A DNA stretch of 64,000 nt from Siphonodentalium dalli (Eukaryota; Mollusca; Scaphopoda; Gadilida; Siphonodentaliidae), in the NCBI GenBank assembly GCA_032622095.1, contig CP136069.1:107598278-107662277 (forward strand). Reading direction: 5' to 3'. Both the position numbers and the translations under genes were made by a program. Each line of letters opens with the position of its first letter. Within the stretch, counting starts at the first letter, position 1. Positions 1-11,154 of the stretch are shown piece by piece. Below the pieces are notes generated by a model that saw only the letters and a program-made list of their open reading frames with translations, did not search any database and was not told the DNA's origin.

Positions 1-2692
1 ATCCAAGATGGCCGCTGGCGGCCATTGTTTTTTGTCCGAATGACCCCAAAATGACTCGTTCCCATCTACATTCCAATTTCAACAGCCATGACAAATTTTA
101 TGATGATCGGACAAAAGGTACGACCTGTAGCCCGTGCTAAAGGATTTAGTCATACAAAGAGTAAAATCAAAGATGCCTGCTGGCGGCCATGTTTTTTTAC
201 CGAATGACCCCAAAATGACTTGTTCCCATCTACATGTCATTATTAACATTCAGGACAAATTTTATGATGATCAGACTAAAGGTACGACCTGTAGCCCGTG
301 CTAAAGGATTTAGTCATACAAAGAGTAAAATCCAAGATGGCTGCTGGCGGCCATGATTTTTTACCGAATGACCCCAAAATTACTCGTTCCCATCTACATG
401 TCAATATTAACATCCATGACAAATTTGATGATGATCAGACTAAAGGTACGACCTGTAGCCCGTGCTAAAGAATTTAGTCATACAAAGAGTAAAATCCAAG
501 ATGGCTGCTGGCCGCCATGTTTTTTGGCCTAATGACCCCCAAAATTACTTGTTCCCATCTACATGTCAATATTAACATCCAAGACAAATTTCATGACGAT
601 CAGACAAACAGTACGCCCTGTAGCCCGTGCTAATGGATTGAATTTTGAAATCCAAGATGGCCGCTGGCGGCCATTGTTTTTTGTCCGAATGACCCCAATA
701 TGACTCGTTCCCATCTACATTCCAATTTCAACAGCCATGACAAATTTTATGATGATCGGACTAAAGGTACGACCTGTAGCCCGTGCTAAAGGATTTAGTC
801 ATACAAAGAGTAAAATCAAAGATGCCTGCTGGCGGCCATGTTTTTTTACCGAATGACCCCAAAATGACTTGTTCCCATCTACATGTCAATATTAACATCC
901 ATGACAAATTTGATGATGATCAGACTAAAGGTACGACCTGTAGCCCGTGCTAAAGAATTTAGTCATACAAAGAGTAAAATCAAAGATGGCTGCTGGCCGC
1001 CATGTTTTTTGGCCTAATGACCCCAAAATTACTCGTTCCCATCTACATGTCAATATTAACATCCATGACAAATTTCATGATGAACAGTATGACCTGTGGC
1101 CCGTGCTAATGGATTGAATTTTGAAATCCAAGATGGCCACTGGCGGCCATTGTTTTTTGTCCGAATGACCCCAAAATGACTCGTTCGCATCTACATTCCA
1201 ATTTCAACAGCCATGACAAATTTTATGATGATCGGACTAAAGGTACGACCTGCAGCCCGTGCTAAAGGATTTAGTCATACAAAGAGTAAAATCCAAGATG
1301 GCTGCTGGCGGCCATGTTTTTGGGCCAAATGACCCCAAAATTACTCGTTCCCATCTACATGTCAATATTAACATCCATGACAAATTTGATGATGATCAGA
1401 CTAAAGGTACGACCTGTAGCCCGTGCTAAAGAATTTAGTCATACAAAGAGTAAAATCAAAGATGGCTGCTGGCCGCCATGTTTTTTGGCCTAATGACCCC
1501 AAAATTACTCGTTCCCATCTACATGTCAATATTAACATCCATGACAAATTTCATGATGAACAGTATGACCTGTGGCCCGTGCTAATGGATTGAATTTTGA
1601 AATCCAAGATGGCCACTGGCGGCCATTGTTTTTTGTCCGAATGACCCCAAAATGACTCGTTCGCATCTACATTCCAATTTCAACAGCCATGACAAATTTT
1701 ATGATGATCGGACTAAAGGTACGACCTGCAGCCCGTGCTAAAGGATTTAGTCATACAAAGAGTAAAATCCAAGATGGCTGCTGGCGGCCATGTTTTTGGG
1801 CCAAATGACCCCAAAATTACTCGTTCCCATCTACATGTCAATATTAACATCCATGACAAATTTGATGATGATCAGACTAAAGGTACGACCTGTAGCCCGT
1901 GCTAAAGAATTTAGTCAAACAAAGAGTAAAATCCAAGATGGCTGCTGGCCGCCATGTTTTTTGGCCTAATAACCCCAAAATTACTCGTTCCCATCTACAT
2001 GTCAATATTAACATCCAAGACAAATTTCATGACGATCAGACAAACAGTACGCCCTGTAGCCCGTGCTAATGGATTGAATTTTGAAATCCAAGATGGCCAC
2101 TGGCGGCCATTGTTTTTTGTCCGAATGACCCCAAAATGACTCGTTCCCATCTACATTCCAATTTCAACAGCCATGACAAATTTTATGATGATCGGACTAA
2201 AGGTACGACCTGTAGCCCGTGCTAAAGGATTTAGTCATACAAAGAGTGAAATCAAAGATGCCTGCTGGCGGCCATGTTTTTTGGCCGAATGACCCCAAAA
2301 TGACTCGTTCCCATCTACATGTCATTATTAACATTCTTGACAAATTTTATGATGATCAGACTAAAACTACAACCTGTAGCCCGTGCTAAAGAATTTAGTC
2401 ATACAAAGAGTAAAATCCAAGATGGCTGCTGGTGGCCATGTTTTTGGGCCAAATGACCCCAAAATTACTCGTTCCCATCTACATGTCAATATTAACATCC
2501 ATGACGATCAGACAAACAGTACGCCCTGTAGCCCATGCTAATGGATTGAATTTTGAAATGCAAGATGGCCACTGGCGGCCATGTTTTTTTACTGAATGAC
2601 CCCAAAATTAATCAGTCTGTTCTAAATGTTGATGTCAACAGCTATGACAAATTTCATAATGATCCGACCAAAGGTACGACCTGTAGACTGCA
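1..2692 (+). repeat. Family A tandem array, ~164-bp units (copy 1, cut by window edge)
   Basis: About sixteen units follow one another, marked by AAGATGG at 5, 170, 334, 498, 654, 819, 983, 1133, 1295, 1459, 1606 and onward. Most spacings are 162-165 bp, with a shorter variant of 147-156 bp. The short variant recurs every third or fourth unit, so there is a higher-order repeat of about 476 bp (1082-1560 and 1558-2033 are nearly identical). Each unit carries AAGATGGC, a short gap and GCCATGTT, then a block around AATGACCCCAAAATGACTCG and a block around GACCTGTAGCCCGTGCTAA. No unit supports a credible reading frame. This is the core of an interspersed element whose 3' end is at 2693-2782. Confidence 0.9.
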
Positions 2693-2782
2693 TTGTTGAC
2701 GCCTTACGTACACACGCACACACGGACGACGGACGACAAAGCCATGGCAATAGCTCAACCTTTACAAAGTAAAGTTGAGTTA
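2693..2782 (+). mobile_element. 3' terminal module of family A element (GACG-rich tract plus hairpin)
   Basis: A tract rich in CACACG and GGACGAC is followed by GCCATGGCAATAGCTCAAC and a hairpin at 2751-2782 whose arms are TAGCTCAACCTTTAC and GTAAAGTTGAGTTA. The same module closes the other two family A copies at 8930-9006 and 57590-57676, so it is the element's true end and not chance. A tandem core followed by a simple-sequence tract and a terminal hairpin matches the architecture described for bivalve pearl elements and Helentron-associated elements. The family assignment is an inference. Confidence 0.7.
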
Positions 2783-3042
2783 AAAATGGCTGCCAAAATG
2801 GCCACCAAAATATGGAAAATAGTAGATATTGCCCCAGTGTGCCCTGCAATCGCTTACAAGTTGTGGTTGATGAATACAATTGGATATTCTGCCTTCTATA
2901 CATTGAAAACTAATATGCTTGATGCACTTTGGTTAATTGTCACTATTGTAACAAAGACATTCTGGGGAATATTGGATTTTACTCTCACAAACTTGACATA
3001 AATATCGGCAAAAAATCTCTTCTCAGGTTTGAACCATTTTTT
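2783..3042 (+). repeat. Dispersed segment, inverted partner of 9010-9255
   Basis: This ~250-bp stretch matches the reverse complement of 9010-9255 over most of its length. Shared landmarks are GGCCACCAAAATATGGAAAAT, GCAATCGCTTACAAGTTGTGG and TTGACATAAATATCGGCAAAAA (compare each with the opposite strand of the partner). Conceptual translations of both copies look alike, but both lack a convincing gene structure, so the likeness reflects the DNA. Each copy directly abuts the hairpin end of a family A element. Confidence 0.75.
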
Positions 3043-3645
3043 TCAAGCAAAATGTAATTATCTTAGTTTCGAAAGGTGTTTATTGTTTTGATTTATCTTA
3101 AATGTGTTTAATGACCAAATTACTCAAGATGGCTTCCAAAATGGCAAATAAATTGGATAAAAAGTTGATTTTCACATATATCCGGAACATAATGCTCTGA
3201 CGTTCTGAAAAGGTAGCACAGTGTGATTCACTTGGTTATTAGACATGTTAGTTAATCGACTGACAACTAAATATTATATTCTGGTTGTCACAGAATATTA
3301 TGAGTCATTAACATTTAATTTTAAAGTATGAAGTGTGGAAATTGTGCGAAAACGTCTTTTGGGGATTCTGGCTATGTTTTTAAAAAGAAATTGGCAGAAC
3401 TTTGAAACAGAACTGAGAGGGACCATAATATGTGGCTACTCTAGCCCATTAGCATAAAAGTTTATCAACTGTTGTCAGGAAAGTCGTTTAGCATTTCCTC
3501 CATTGTGTATAAACGCCACCAAGAAGGAGGACTCTCTGACGTGACGTGACCTCTCTATCGGTTAACATATCATTGAGTTATTGTGGAAAGTGATACCCAC
3601 CCAAGATACACATGTACAACCCACCAGTAACATAAGTCACTTTAT
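3043..3645. other. Unassigned AT-rich sequence
   Basis: No reading frame of note, no tandem structure and no terminal inverted repeats were seen. A short stretch near 3126-3150 (CAAGATGGCTTCCAAAATGGC) resembles the start of the preceding dispersed segment. Confidence 0.5.
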
Positions 3646-4881
3646 ATATAGACAAGAGATGGACTGTCGTCCGGTGCATACCCCCTCATGGCATACCGCC
3701 TAGTGTGGGCACATCTATAACTTATGATGGCTATACTCAGACATATGGACCCAGAAATCAGCATTTTCATATAAACAAAGATGAATAACTATAGAACAAA
3801 AAACCAAAACAAACATTTGAATGTGCCATTAACTGTCCTCATAGTGGTGAACATCCATACAAAATTTCATTGAGATCCGAGCATTACTGTTCAAGTTATG
3901 AGCTGAACAGACATCGGATGGATCAAACAGCCAACATTTCCAGATAAACAAAGATGAATTACTCTAGAATGGAAAAGCAGAACAGAACAATGGAACCCCC
4001 TATTGAATGTCCTCATAGCAGTGAACATCTATACCAAATTCCATTGAGATCCCAGCACAACTGTTGAAGTTACGACATGAAGACACCAGACGGACCAAAA
4101 AGCCAACATTTATTTCCAGATGAACAAAGATGAGTAACTCTAGAATGGAAAAGCGGAACAAAACGATGGAACCCTCTTTTTTATGTCCTCATAGTAGTGA
4201 ACATCCATACCAAATCCCATTGAGATCCCAGTACAACTGTCGAAGTTACAATATGAACAGACACCAGACGAACCAAAAAGCCAACATTTCCAGATGAACA
4301 AAGATGTATAACTCTAGAATGGAAAATCCGAACAAAACGATGGAACCCTCTATTGAATGCCCTCATAGTAGTGAACATCCATACAAAATTTCATTGAGAT
4401 CCGAGCACTACTGTTCAGGTTATGACATGAACAGACACCAGATGGACCAAAACTCCAACATTTCAAGATAAACAAAGATGAATAACTCTAGAATGGAAAA
4501 TCGGAACAAAACGATGGAACCCTCTATTTAATGTCCTCATAGTTGTGAACATCCACACCAAATTTGGTTGAGATCCCAGCACAACTGTTGAAGTTACGAC
4601 ATGAACAGACACCAGATGTACCAAAAAGCCACTATTTCCAGATAAACAAAGATGAATAACTCTAGAATGGAAAATCCAAACAAAACGATGGAACCCTCTA
4701 TTAAATGTCCTCATAATAGTGAACATCCATACCTAATTTCATTGAGATCCGAGCACTACTGTTCAAGTTATGACACGAACAGACATCGGACGGACGTACG
4801 GACGGACGGACGCACGCACGGACGGACAGACGGACATATGCAAAACAGTATACCCCCCTTTTTTTTTAAAAAGGGGGTATA
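3646..4881 (+). mobile_element. Family B element: unique head, ~174-bp tandem core, 3' hairpin
   Basis: The head starts around ACAAGAGATGGACTGTCGTC and reads through a CATACCCCCT-rich stretch. The core has six units marked by AACAAAGATGAATAACTC-like sequence at 3774, 3947, 4123, 4297, 4471 and 4645 (spacing 173-176 bp). A (ACGG)n tract follows at 4786-4835. The element ends in a hairpin at 4849-4881 with arms TATACCCCCC and GGGGGTATA around a T/A run. The head and first units recur at 63255-63642, which fixes the left boundary. Reading frames inside are repeat by-products. The layout is the same as in families A and C, although the sequence is unrelated. Confidence 0.8.
4849..4881 (+). other. 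Terminal hairpin of family B element
   Basis: TATACCCCCC plus a T run is followed by an A run plus GGGGGTATA, giving a long perfect or near-perfect stem. It lies at the right boundary of the element; the minisatellite begins shortly after. Confidence 0.8.
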
Positions 4882-4894
4882 ATAAACACCACAC

Positions 4895-5110
4895 AGCTGA
4901 CAATATAGTCGCTCGCTGTTTACACATACACCTCACCCATCACCGTTCACCAATGAATACTAGTGAAAATCCATGCACATCACACATGACCATGCACCTA
5001 TCAGTAACAATACAGGTACACCAGGTATAGGTCCTACACTTGACCCATGACCATATCGTCACAATATGTATACATATTCACCACATTCATGATCATGCAG
5101 TCAATCATTG
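4895..5110. repeat. ~42-bp minisatellite, left part
   Basis: These are degenerate units containing variants of CATGACCATATAGTCAC and TATACATATTCACC. The array continues at 7342 after an inserted element. The unit of about 42 bp is best measured in the right part. Confidence 0.75.
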
Positions 5111-7341
5111 TATAGGGCCATTCCACGCAAAGTGGTCCACAACACACAAAAATTCAAATTGGACTCAAGATCACAATTTATTGTTTTTCTCCATAATGTT
5201 GATCCAATTTATCAGGAAAAAATATTTGTATGTGGATTGTACATGTGTATGCCTTGCACATTAGTGTTCAAACATATGGCTACTATAGCCAAACAATTGA
5301 TCCTATTCATGTTGAAATGCTGATGCTGTCTAGGAAAAAATGTTACGATTAACAAACTGATTCACATGTCATTTTACAAACAAAGACCACCTTATTCTGT
5401 AGGCATGCCTGCTACTTGGATATATGATGCATATCAAGAAAAAAAATTGTCAGGAAATTCACATTTGGCTTGTAACACACGTGACAGAATTAACAGTATT
5501 TTTTACTTAAAACTGGAAATACTGCACAATGTTTCACATTATTACATATTCAAATGTAGAAACGTTCCCGGACAATTTCGGGGAAATCTTGTTGAACTTG
5601 ATCACCACCTAATGCCCAAATGCATGGTTTAATTTCTGTAACACACGTGACGTCACGTGTGTTACATAATGACACATGGCTTATAGTGATTGAAAACATG
5701 GGTCCAAGACTTCTGAAAGCTGTTTCTAGATTAATTATGTTGCTAATATCTGTAAACAGACTAGATTCACACACTCATTTGGATATGTTAATTAATTTCT
5801 GACATCTGCGGCTAAACATTAGAACCTGTTCTGAACTGAACGCATCACAGGTGTCTGGCTAACACCTCCACATACAGATTATCAATAGGAAAATCATAAT
5901 ATTGATCTCAAAACAGATCTGCAGACTCCTCTATGCCAAAACACATCTGACATATGATCCTTTATATTGGTCTGACTATAAGTGGACTGTCACATCTTTT
6001 CAATGATAGATCTTAGTAATCCAAAATACAATAATTAATCAATATTAATTAGAAAATGGATTAAAATTACACTGATGAGGTGTATGCATCTGGTCTTAAT
6101 TGTGCATGGTTGACTCATTTTATCTGGTAAAATAGCAAATTGACAAATAATCTTCTACATGTACTTCCAAAAGTTACAAAACCCACTATTTCTGGCCCCC
6201 AGTCATGCTCTAATACATCAACTCTACACTTGTACATGGCTCCAGAATATTTACTAAAGTGATAGGAATTATTGCATCTGCAGCATCTAGTGTACATGTA
6301 CTAGTAGCAGTGAAGAGTGTTCTGTAGTTTCTTCTTGATACGGTACAGTAAGAACGAACGCTCATCTCAATTCTCTACAGAACAGTTTTGGTGGCAATGA
6401 ATTAAGTATGACAGTGTATATTATACCTTCACAATATCTAGAGGGATTGGTGTCATATGTTGTAAGTCATTCATGCATTCATAATCAAGCCGATTCTGGA
6501 ACACAAGGGTGTGCACCCACAGCGTTCAATTTGAAGTTTGAAGCTTTTAATACCCCTTAAGCTGGGCACATGTCTTCATTTAAGTCATATACCATATATC
6601 AGATATATACCAGTAATATGGTTTCCCATTTTAGTGGTTTAAGAAAACTTAACCAAAGTATTCTCTGCAGCTAGCTTTGTTAAACAGTTAAATGGATTGT
6701 GAACAAATACTTTCTATCTAATGATGTTGTTTACCAACAATGGTCTTTGTTTATGTCTAGTAATGTCATGTTCCCTTGTACCTCTCTTCTTATGAATTGA
6801 TATTAAATTTTGTTATGTTTTGCTGTAATATGCATAAATTCATCTTTTGAAACAAAACTTGTGCATAAAATTGACAATCGGTTATGAACCGATTGAAAAT
6901 AGGATACTTGTTTTGCACGCGTAACACACGTGACAGAGCGATGTAACACACGTGACAGTGAATATGCTATCAGGGCGAGAAATACATTCAACTCCCATTA
7001 AAAGTACTAATTGCACATTGAAGTAGAGTCTTTTTTCTTATTGGAAAAAAGCGCCAATTATGTATCAAACAAGTAACTTCACAGACTTTTTGCATAGAAA
7101 ACAGAGATCCTTTTTTTCTCATTTGTGCGCTGTAACACACGTGACAGTCATATACAAGCATGGTACAGTAATACATTGACTACACAGCCTTAAGGACCGA
7201 TCGCATAGTTATGATGGGGTTATTATCTCGACTATACAGTGAATCATTTTATATTATATTGAATGCACACCAAATGCTGCTTGAAAATATCACCAAAATT
7301 TCGTGCAAAATGTAACACACGTGACATGGAATGGCCCTATA
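5111..7341. mobile_element. DNA element with terminal inverted repeats, inserted in the minisatellite
   Basis: The left end reads TATAGGGCCATTCCA (5111-5125) and the right end TGGAATGGCCCTATA (7327-7341), a perfect 15-bp inverted pair. The flanking minisatellite continues on both sides, and a paralogous uninterrupted unit at 7701-7720 shows the empty site (ATTG-CATA-CCCATTGA). The target duplication is therefore probably TATA, or TA if the ends are TAGGG. Inside are seven copies of TGTAACACACGTGACA or its complement: 5471-5486, two fused head to head at 5637-5666, then 6921, 6942, 7131 and 7311. No transposase frame is visible, so it is non-autonomous. The superfamily is not recognised. Confidence 0.8.
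5637..5666. promoter_or_regulatory. Perfect 30-bp palindrome of the CACGTG motif
   Basis: The half-site TGTAACACACGTGAC is followed directly by its exact reverse complement. The half-site occurs singly at five other places in the same element, one of them abutting the right terminal repeat. It looks like a protein-binding site, for example for a transposase or a bHLH factor (CACGTG is the E-box core). The function is inferred. Confidence 0.6.
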
Positions 7342-8558
7342 CCTATTGACATCAACAATGGCCATTCAGTCACTTCATGTGTACCTATTCCCCACACCCA
7401 GGGCCAAATAGCCACTCAAAATATGCATATAAACTCCACCATGATCATATAGTCACTCCAGGTATACATATGCACCTCACCAATGGTCATATAATCACTC
7501 GCTTTATACAAATACCACTCATCTAGGTATACACATGCACCTCACCAATAATCATATAATCACTCGCTTTATGCACATACCCCTCACCCATGACAATACC
7601 ACACATGTGTATACCCATACACCCCACCCGTGACTATAGAGTCACCCATGTACCATATAGTCACTGTATGTATACATATTCACCACATTCATGATCATAA
7701 TCAATAATTGCATACCCATTGATCTCACCATTGGCCATATTCACTCCATGTGTACCTATTTTCCCACACCCATGGCCAAATAGCCACTCAATATATGCTT
7801 ATCCACTCCACCCATGACCATACAGTCACTCCAGTTATACATATGCACCACACCAATGGTCATATAATCACTCATGTTATACACATATCTATCATCCAGG
7901 TATACATATGCACCTCACCAATGGTTATATAATCACTCGCTTTATACACATACCCTGAGCCATGTCAATACCACACGTGTGGATACCCATACACCCCACA
8001 CAGCCATTAGTCAACATACCAGTAGACCAGGTAACTCCATGTATACCTATTCACCACGTCCATGATCATACAGTCCCTACTGGTACACCTATTCACCATG
8101 CCATTGGCCATACGTTCACTCCCTGTAAATCTAGTCACTCCTTGTACACATATTCATCTCACCAATGGCCACACAGTACTCCTTGCATATCTATTCGACA
8201 TACTAATGACCATATAGCCATATGTGGCCACTCGATATATACATATACACCCCACACATGACCATATAGTCACTCCAGGTGTACACATACACATCACCAA
8301 TGACTATACGGTCCTTCCAGATGTACCAATACTTCGCACACACGACCAATCATACCTTCCATACTTATATATGTATATATTCCCCACACATGACAATTCA
8401 ACCACTCGCTGTACAACCACACATGCCATCCATGTTCATACAGCTACTCCTATCTACTCCTGTCTACCTATACACCCACCAATGACAATGTACATCCACG
8501 ACATATATAAATATACATCCCATCCATTACCACAAGGGCACTCCCTATATACCCACAC
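7342..8558. repeat. ~42-bp minisatellite, right part
   Basis: ATATAGTCACTC-like phrases recur at 7447, 7489 and so on, about 42-43 bp apart, alternating with CACCTCACC/CACCACACC and TATACATATGC phrases. A longer periodicity exists: 7635-7800 resembles 5040-5110 joined to 7342-7440. Units decay toward the right end. The frames that can be read through it are low-complexity and not credible genes. Confidence 0.8.
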
Positions 8559-9006
8559 GACAATTTATGATGATCCGACCAAAGGTACCACCTGTAGGCC
8601 GTGCCAAAGAATTTAGTCATGCAAAGAGTAAAATCTAAGATGGCTGCCGGTGGCCATGTTTTTTGGCCGAACAACCCCAAAATTACTCGTTCCCATCTAC
8701 ATGTCAATATTAACATCCATGACAAATTTCATGATGATCAGACGAACAGTACGACCTGTAGCCCGTGCTAATGGATTGAATATTGAAATCCAAGATGGCC
8801 ACTGGCGACCATGTTTTTTTCCCAAATGAACCCAAAATGACTCGTTCCCATCTACATGTCAATGTCAACATAATTTCATAATGATCCGACAAAAGGTACG
8901 ACCTGTAGCCCATGCTAAATGAAATTGTTGACGCATCACGCACACACGGACGACGGACGACAAAGCCATGGCAATATCTCAAACTTTACAAAGTAAAGTT
9001 GAGCTA
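8559..9006 (+). mobile_element. Family A element, copy 2 (short)
   Basis: Two to three core units (AAGATGGCTGCCGG, AAGATGGCCACTGG) are followed by the CACACGGACGACGGACGAC tract and the terminal hairpin at 8975-9006. The left end is truncated within a unit and abuts the minisatellite. Confidence 0.85.
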
Positions 9007-9009
9007 AAA

Positions 9010-9255
9010 ATGGTCCGTACCTAAAAAGTTAATTTTTGCCGATATTTATGTCAAGTTTGTGAGAGTAAAATCCAATATTTCTTGTAATGTCAGTGGTTAC
9101 TATACTAAAAATTAACAAAGGTGAATCAGACATGTTGCTTTTCAACGGATAAAAGGCAGAATAGCCAATTTTATTTATCAACCACAACTTGTAAGCGATT
9201 GCAGGGAAGGCTGGGGCAATATTTACAATTTTCCATATTTTGGTGGCCATTTTGA
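9010..9255 (-). repeat. Dispersed segment, inverted partner of 2783-3042
   Basis: Its reverse complement aligns with 2783-3042 as described there. With its partner it brackets a 6-kb block containing family B, the minisatellite and family A copy 2. Confidence 0.75.
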
Positions 9256-9902
9256 GCAATTAAGTAACTAATTAAGTAATTAATTAACAATTTTGGTTCC
9301 AATGACTTGGAATATTTACGGGTAATGGTATGCCTCACTTACAGTTCTGCTCATTCCTTTTTGAAATGTGACTAGAATCCCAATTGTGATTTTTTGTGAA
9401 AATTGTAAACCGCATTCTGAAAAAACAATTTTTTTCACGGATCGGAAGGGGCGAGGACCCAAAGAATTTCTTATTTCATTGCCCCAATGATCAGTTAATA
9501 TAAAATGTACAAAATAAAGTGACAATTCTCGAACAGTTCCAAACAGCAGAAACTGATATAGAAGATATTAGTGAAAAAGTGTCATTTTTTCGCTTCCGGT
9601 GGCCATTTTTTATATATGAAACTTAAACATACCCATAAATAAGGAGCGCTCAATTATCAATAGAATGACATATCGCACGACGTAATAACTCATAAACTTC
9701 ATGAGTAATTGCGAAATGAAATTTACCTGGTCAGATATTCAATGTTGGTGGCCATCTTGGATTCAAAGACCGATAACTCTATAAACCCCCCATAGCCAGA
9801 TGGCAAACAACCCGCAAATTGAAGGACTGATATAGTTCTACAAAGATATCATAACCACAAAAATCCGCATAGGGGGGAGGGGGGTCTACATGCAGCTCAA
9901 GC
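9256..9902. other. Unassigned sequence
   Basis: AT-rich, with no credible gene. It contains GGTGGCCATTTTTT near 9600 and GGTGGCCATCTTGGATTC near 9750, the latter being the reverse complement of the family A AATCCAAGATGG block. A G-rich run lies at 9869-9884. Confidence 0.5.
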
Positions 9903-10257
9903 TCTAATATGTATGTCCTTTATAGACTCGAAAACGGCTCGACCGATTGAGCCCATACTTGCAACCTGGGGTACCTTTGTCCGGGAAGTGTCATGGATGG
10001 GTCAAATCGTGACCTTGACCTTCAAAATGGTCAATTCAAGGTCAAATTGGGTAAAACTGGCGGATTTCGACAAAATTTGATACCTTAGGTTACTTTTGCC
10101 CGGGGAATGTACTGGACGGTTCAAATCGTGACACGGACCTGACCTTGACCTTCAAAATGGTCAATTCAAGGTCAAATCGCTTGTGTCCCTGCTCATATAG
10201 TCATGTTTCTGACAAAGGCATGGGACGAATCCCGCCAGTGGCGGGCTAATCTGCTAG
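9903..10257 (+). mobile_element. Helitron-like element E
   Basis: It starts with TCTAATATGTATGTCC and carries GACCGATTGAGCCCATACTT, a motif shared with the satellite heads and element F. Two copies of a ~125-bp block follow (GACCTTGACCTTCAAAATGG in each). The end has a GC hairpin CCCGCC-AGT-GGCGGG at 10231-10245, then a 12-nt spacer region ending in CTAG at 10254-10257. A terminal TC, a hairpin about 10 nt from the end and a CTRR terminus are the standard Helitron signatures. There is no Rep/helicase frame, so it is non-autonomous. The base before TC is C, not the usual A. Confidence 0.7.
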
Positions 10258-10972
10258 TCTCATATATATTTTGAAGACCTCTGTCTGTATGTATGTTTGT
10301 TTGTTTGTCTGTCATTTATACAAATCTACGATTCTCGACCGATCGGGACGAAACTTGGTACTTGTGTGTAGTTTGACCAGGCGGTGGACGTTGTCGTATT
10401 GGCAAGCCCGTGCGGCGCCCGCTTGGCGCATGCGCAGATGAGATCTCGGAAACGGGTGGAGCTATCGACTTGAAATTTGGTACGTGAATGTATCTTGCCC
10501 CGGATACAAATTTTATCAGGTCTCCGAGCACGTGCGACGCCAGCTTCACGCAAGCACAGACGAGATCTCGGAAACGGGTAGAGCTATCGACTTGAAATTT
10601 GGTATGTGAATGTATCTTGCCCCGGATACGAATTTTATCAGGTCTCCGAGCCCGTGCGACGCCAGCTTCGCGCATGCACTGACGAGATCTCGGAAACGGG
10701 TGGAGCTATCGACTTGAAATTTGGTTGGTAAACATTTACGAGTCTGTCTGTTGTCAAATCCATTTGTAATATTTTACTGCTATATTTTCAACTGGAAAAT
10801 CATTTCGTCCGAATCTTATTTAGATGAACGACATACAAAAGTCCATCTGTGATCTGAATCATCTTAAAAATGTTCTAAAAACTTTTTCAAGAGCTATTGG
10901 GCGCTATTGTGTCGAAAATAGCTTGTTTTGAAGAAGGCGGCCATTTTCGATTTTGAGGAATATTTTAAGTTA
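10258..10972 (+). repeat. First, divergent satellite unit (3 monomers)
   Basis: The shortest unit abuts element E directly. It differs from all later heads at several places, such as a longer TTTG run, GTACTT for GTACGT, TTTGACCAGG for TTTGGCCAGG and CGCTTGGCGC for CGTGCAGCGC. The TTTGAC variant is shared with the detached relative at 53087-53373, so it may be the ancestral state kept at the array edge. Confidence 0.85.
10716..10972 (+). repeat. Satellite inter-unit spacer (representative)
   Basis: This ~257-bp AT-rich module starts at TTGGTTGGTAAACATTTACG and ends at ATTTTAAGTTA, directly before TCTCATATATATT. It is absent between element E and the first head, and absent from the copy at 53087, so it is not part of the element proper. 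The simplest reading is that it is old flanking DNA caught in the amplified unit. It holds a short inverted repeat (GCTATT...AATAGC) and GGCGGCCATTTTCG. Confidence 0.8.
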
Positions 10973-11147
10973 TCTCATATATATTTTGAAGACCTCTGTC
11001 TGTTTGTATGTATGTTTGTCTGTCATTTATACAAATCTACGATTCTCGACCGATCGGGACGAAACTTGGTACGTGTGTGTAGTTTGGCCAGGCGGTGGAC
11101 GTTGTCGTATTGGCGAGCCCGTGCAACGCCCGTGCAGCGCATGCGCA
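10973..11147 (+). repeat. Satellite head module (representative)
   Basis: It starts with TCTCATATATATTTTGAAG, has a TCTG/TGTATG microsatellite, then TCTCGACCGATCGGGACG and ACTTGGTACGTGTGTG, and runs into the first monomer. GACCGAT(T/C)GGG...ACTT is shared with elements E and F and the copy at 53087. Twenty-seven further heads match it closely. Confidence 0.9.
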
Positions 11148-11154
11148 GACGAGA

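Noticed and set aside
2622..3001. 93- and 102-codon frames overlapping on opposite strands, with a similar 76-codon frame at 9029-9259
   Set aside because: The similarity is due to the inverted dispersed DNA segment; neither has conserved start, stop or domain.
4181..4882. Open frames on both strands in family B
   Set aside because: They follow the ~174-bp repeat (58 codons x 3) and occur on both strands.
5366..6297. Frames of 60-88 codons inside the inverted-repeat element
   Set aside because: They overlap on both strands and none resembles a transposase.
7750..8616. Overlapping His/Thr/Pro-rich frames of 60-130 codons
   Set aside because: They are translations of the ~42-bp minisatellite in several frames and have no complexity beyond it.
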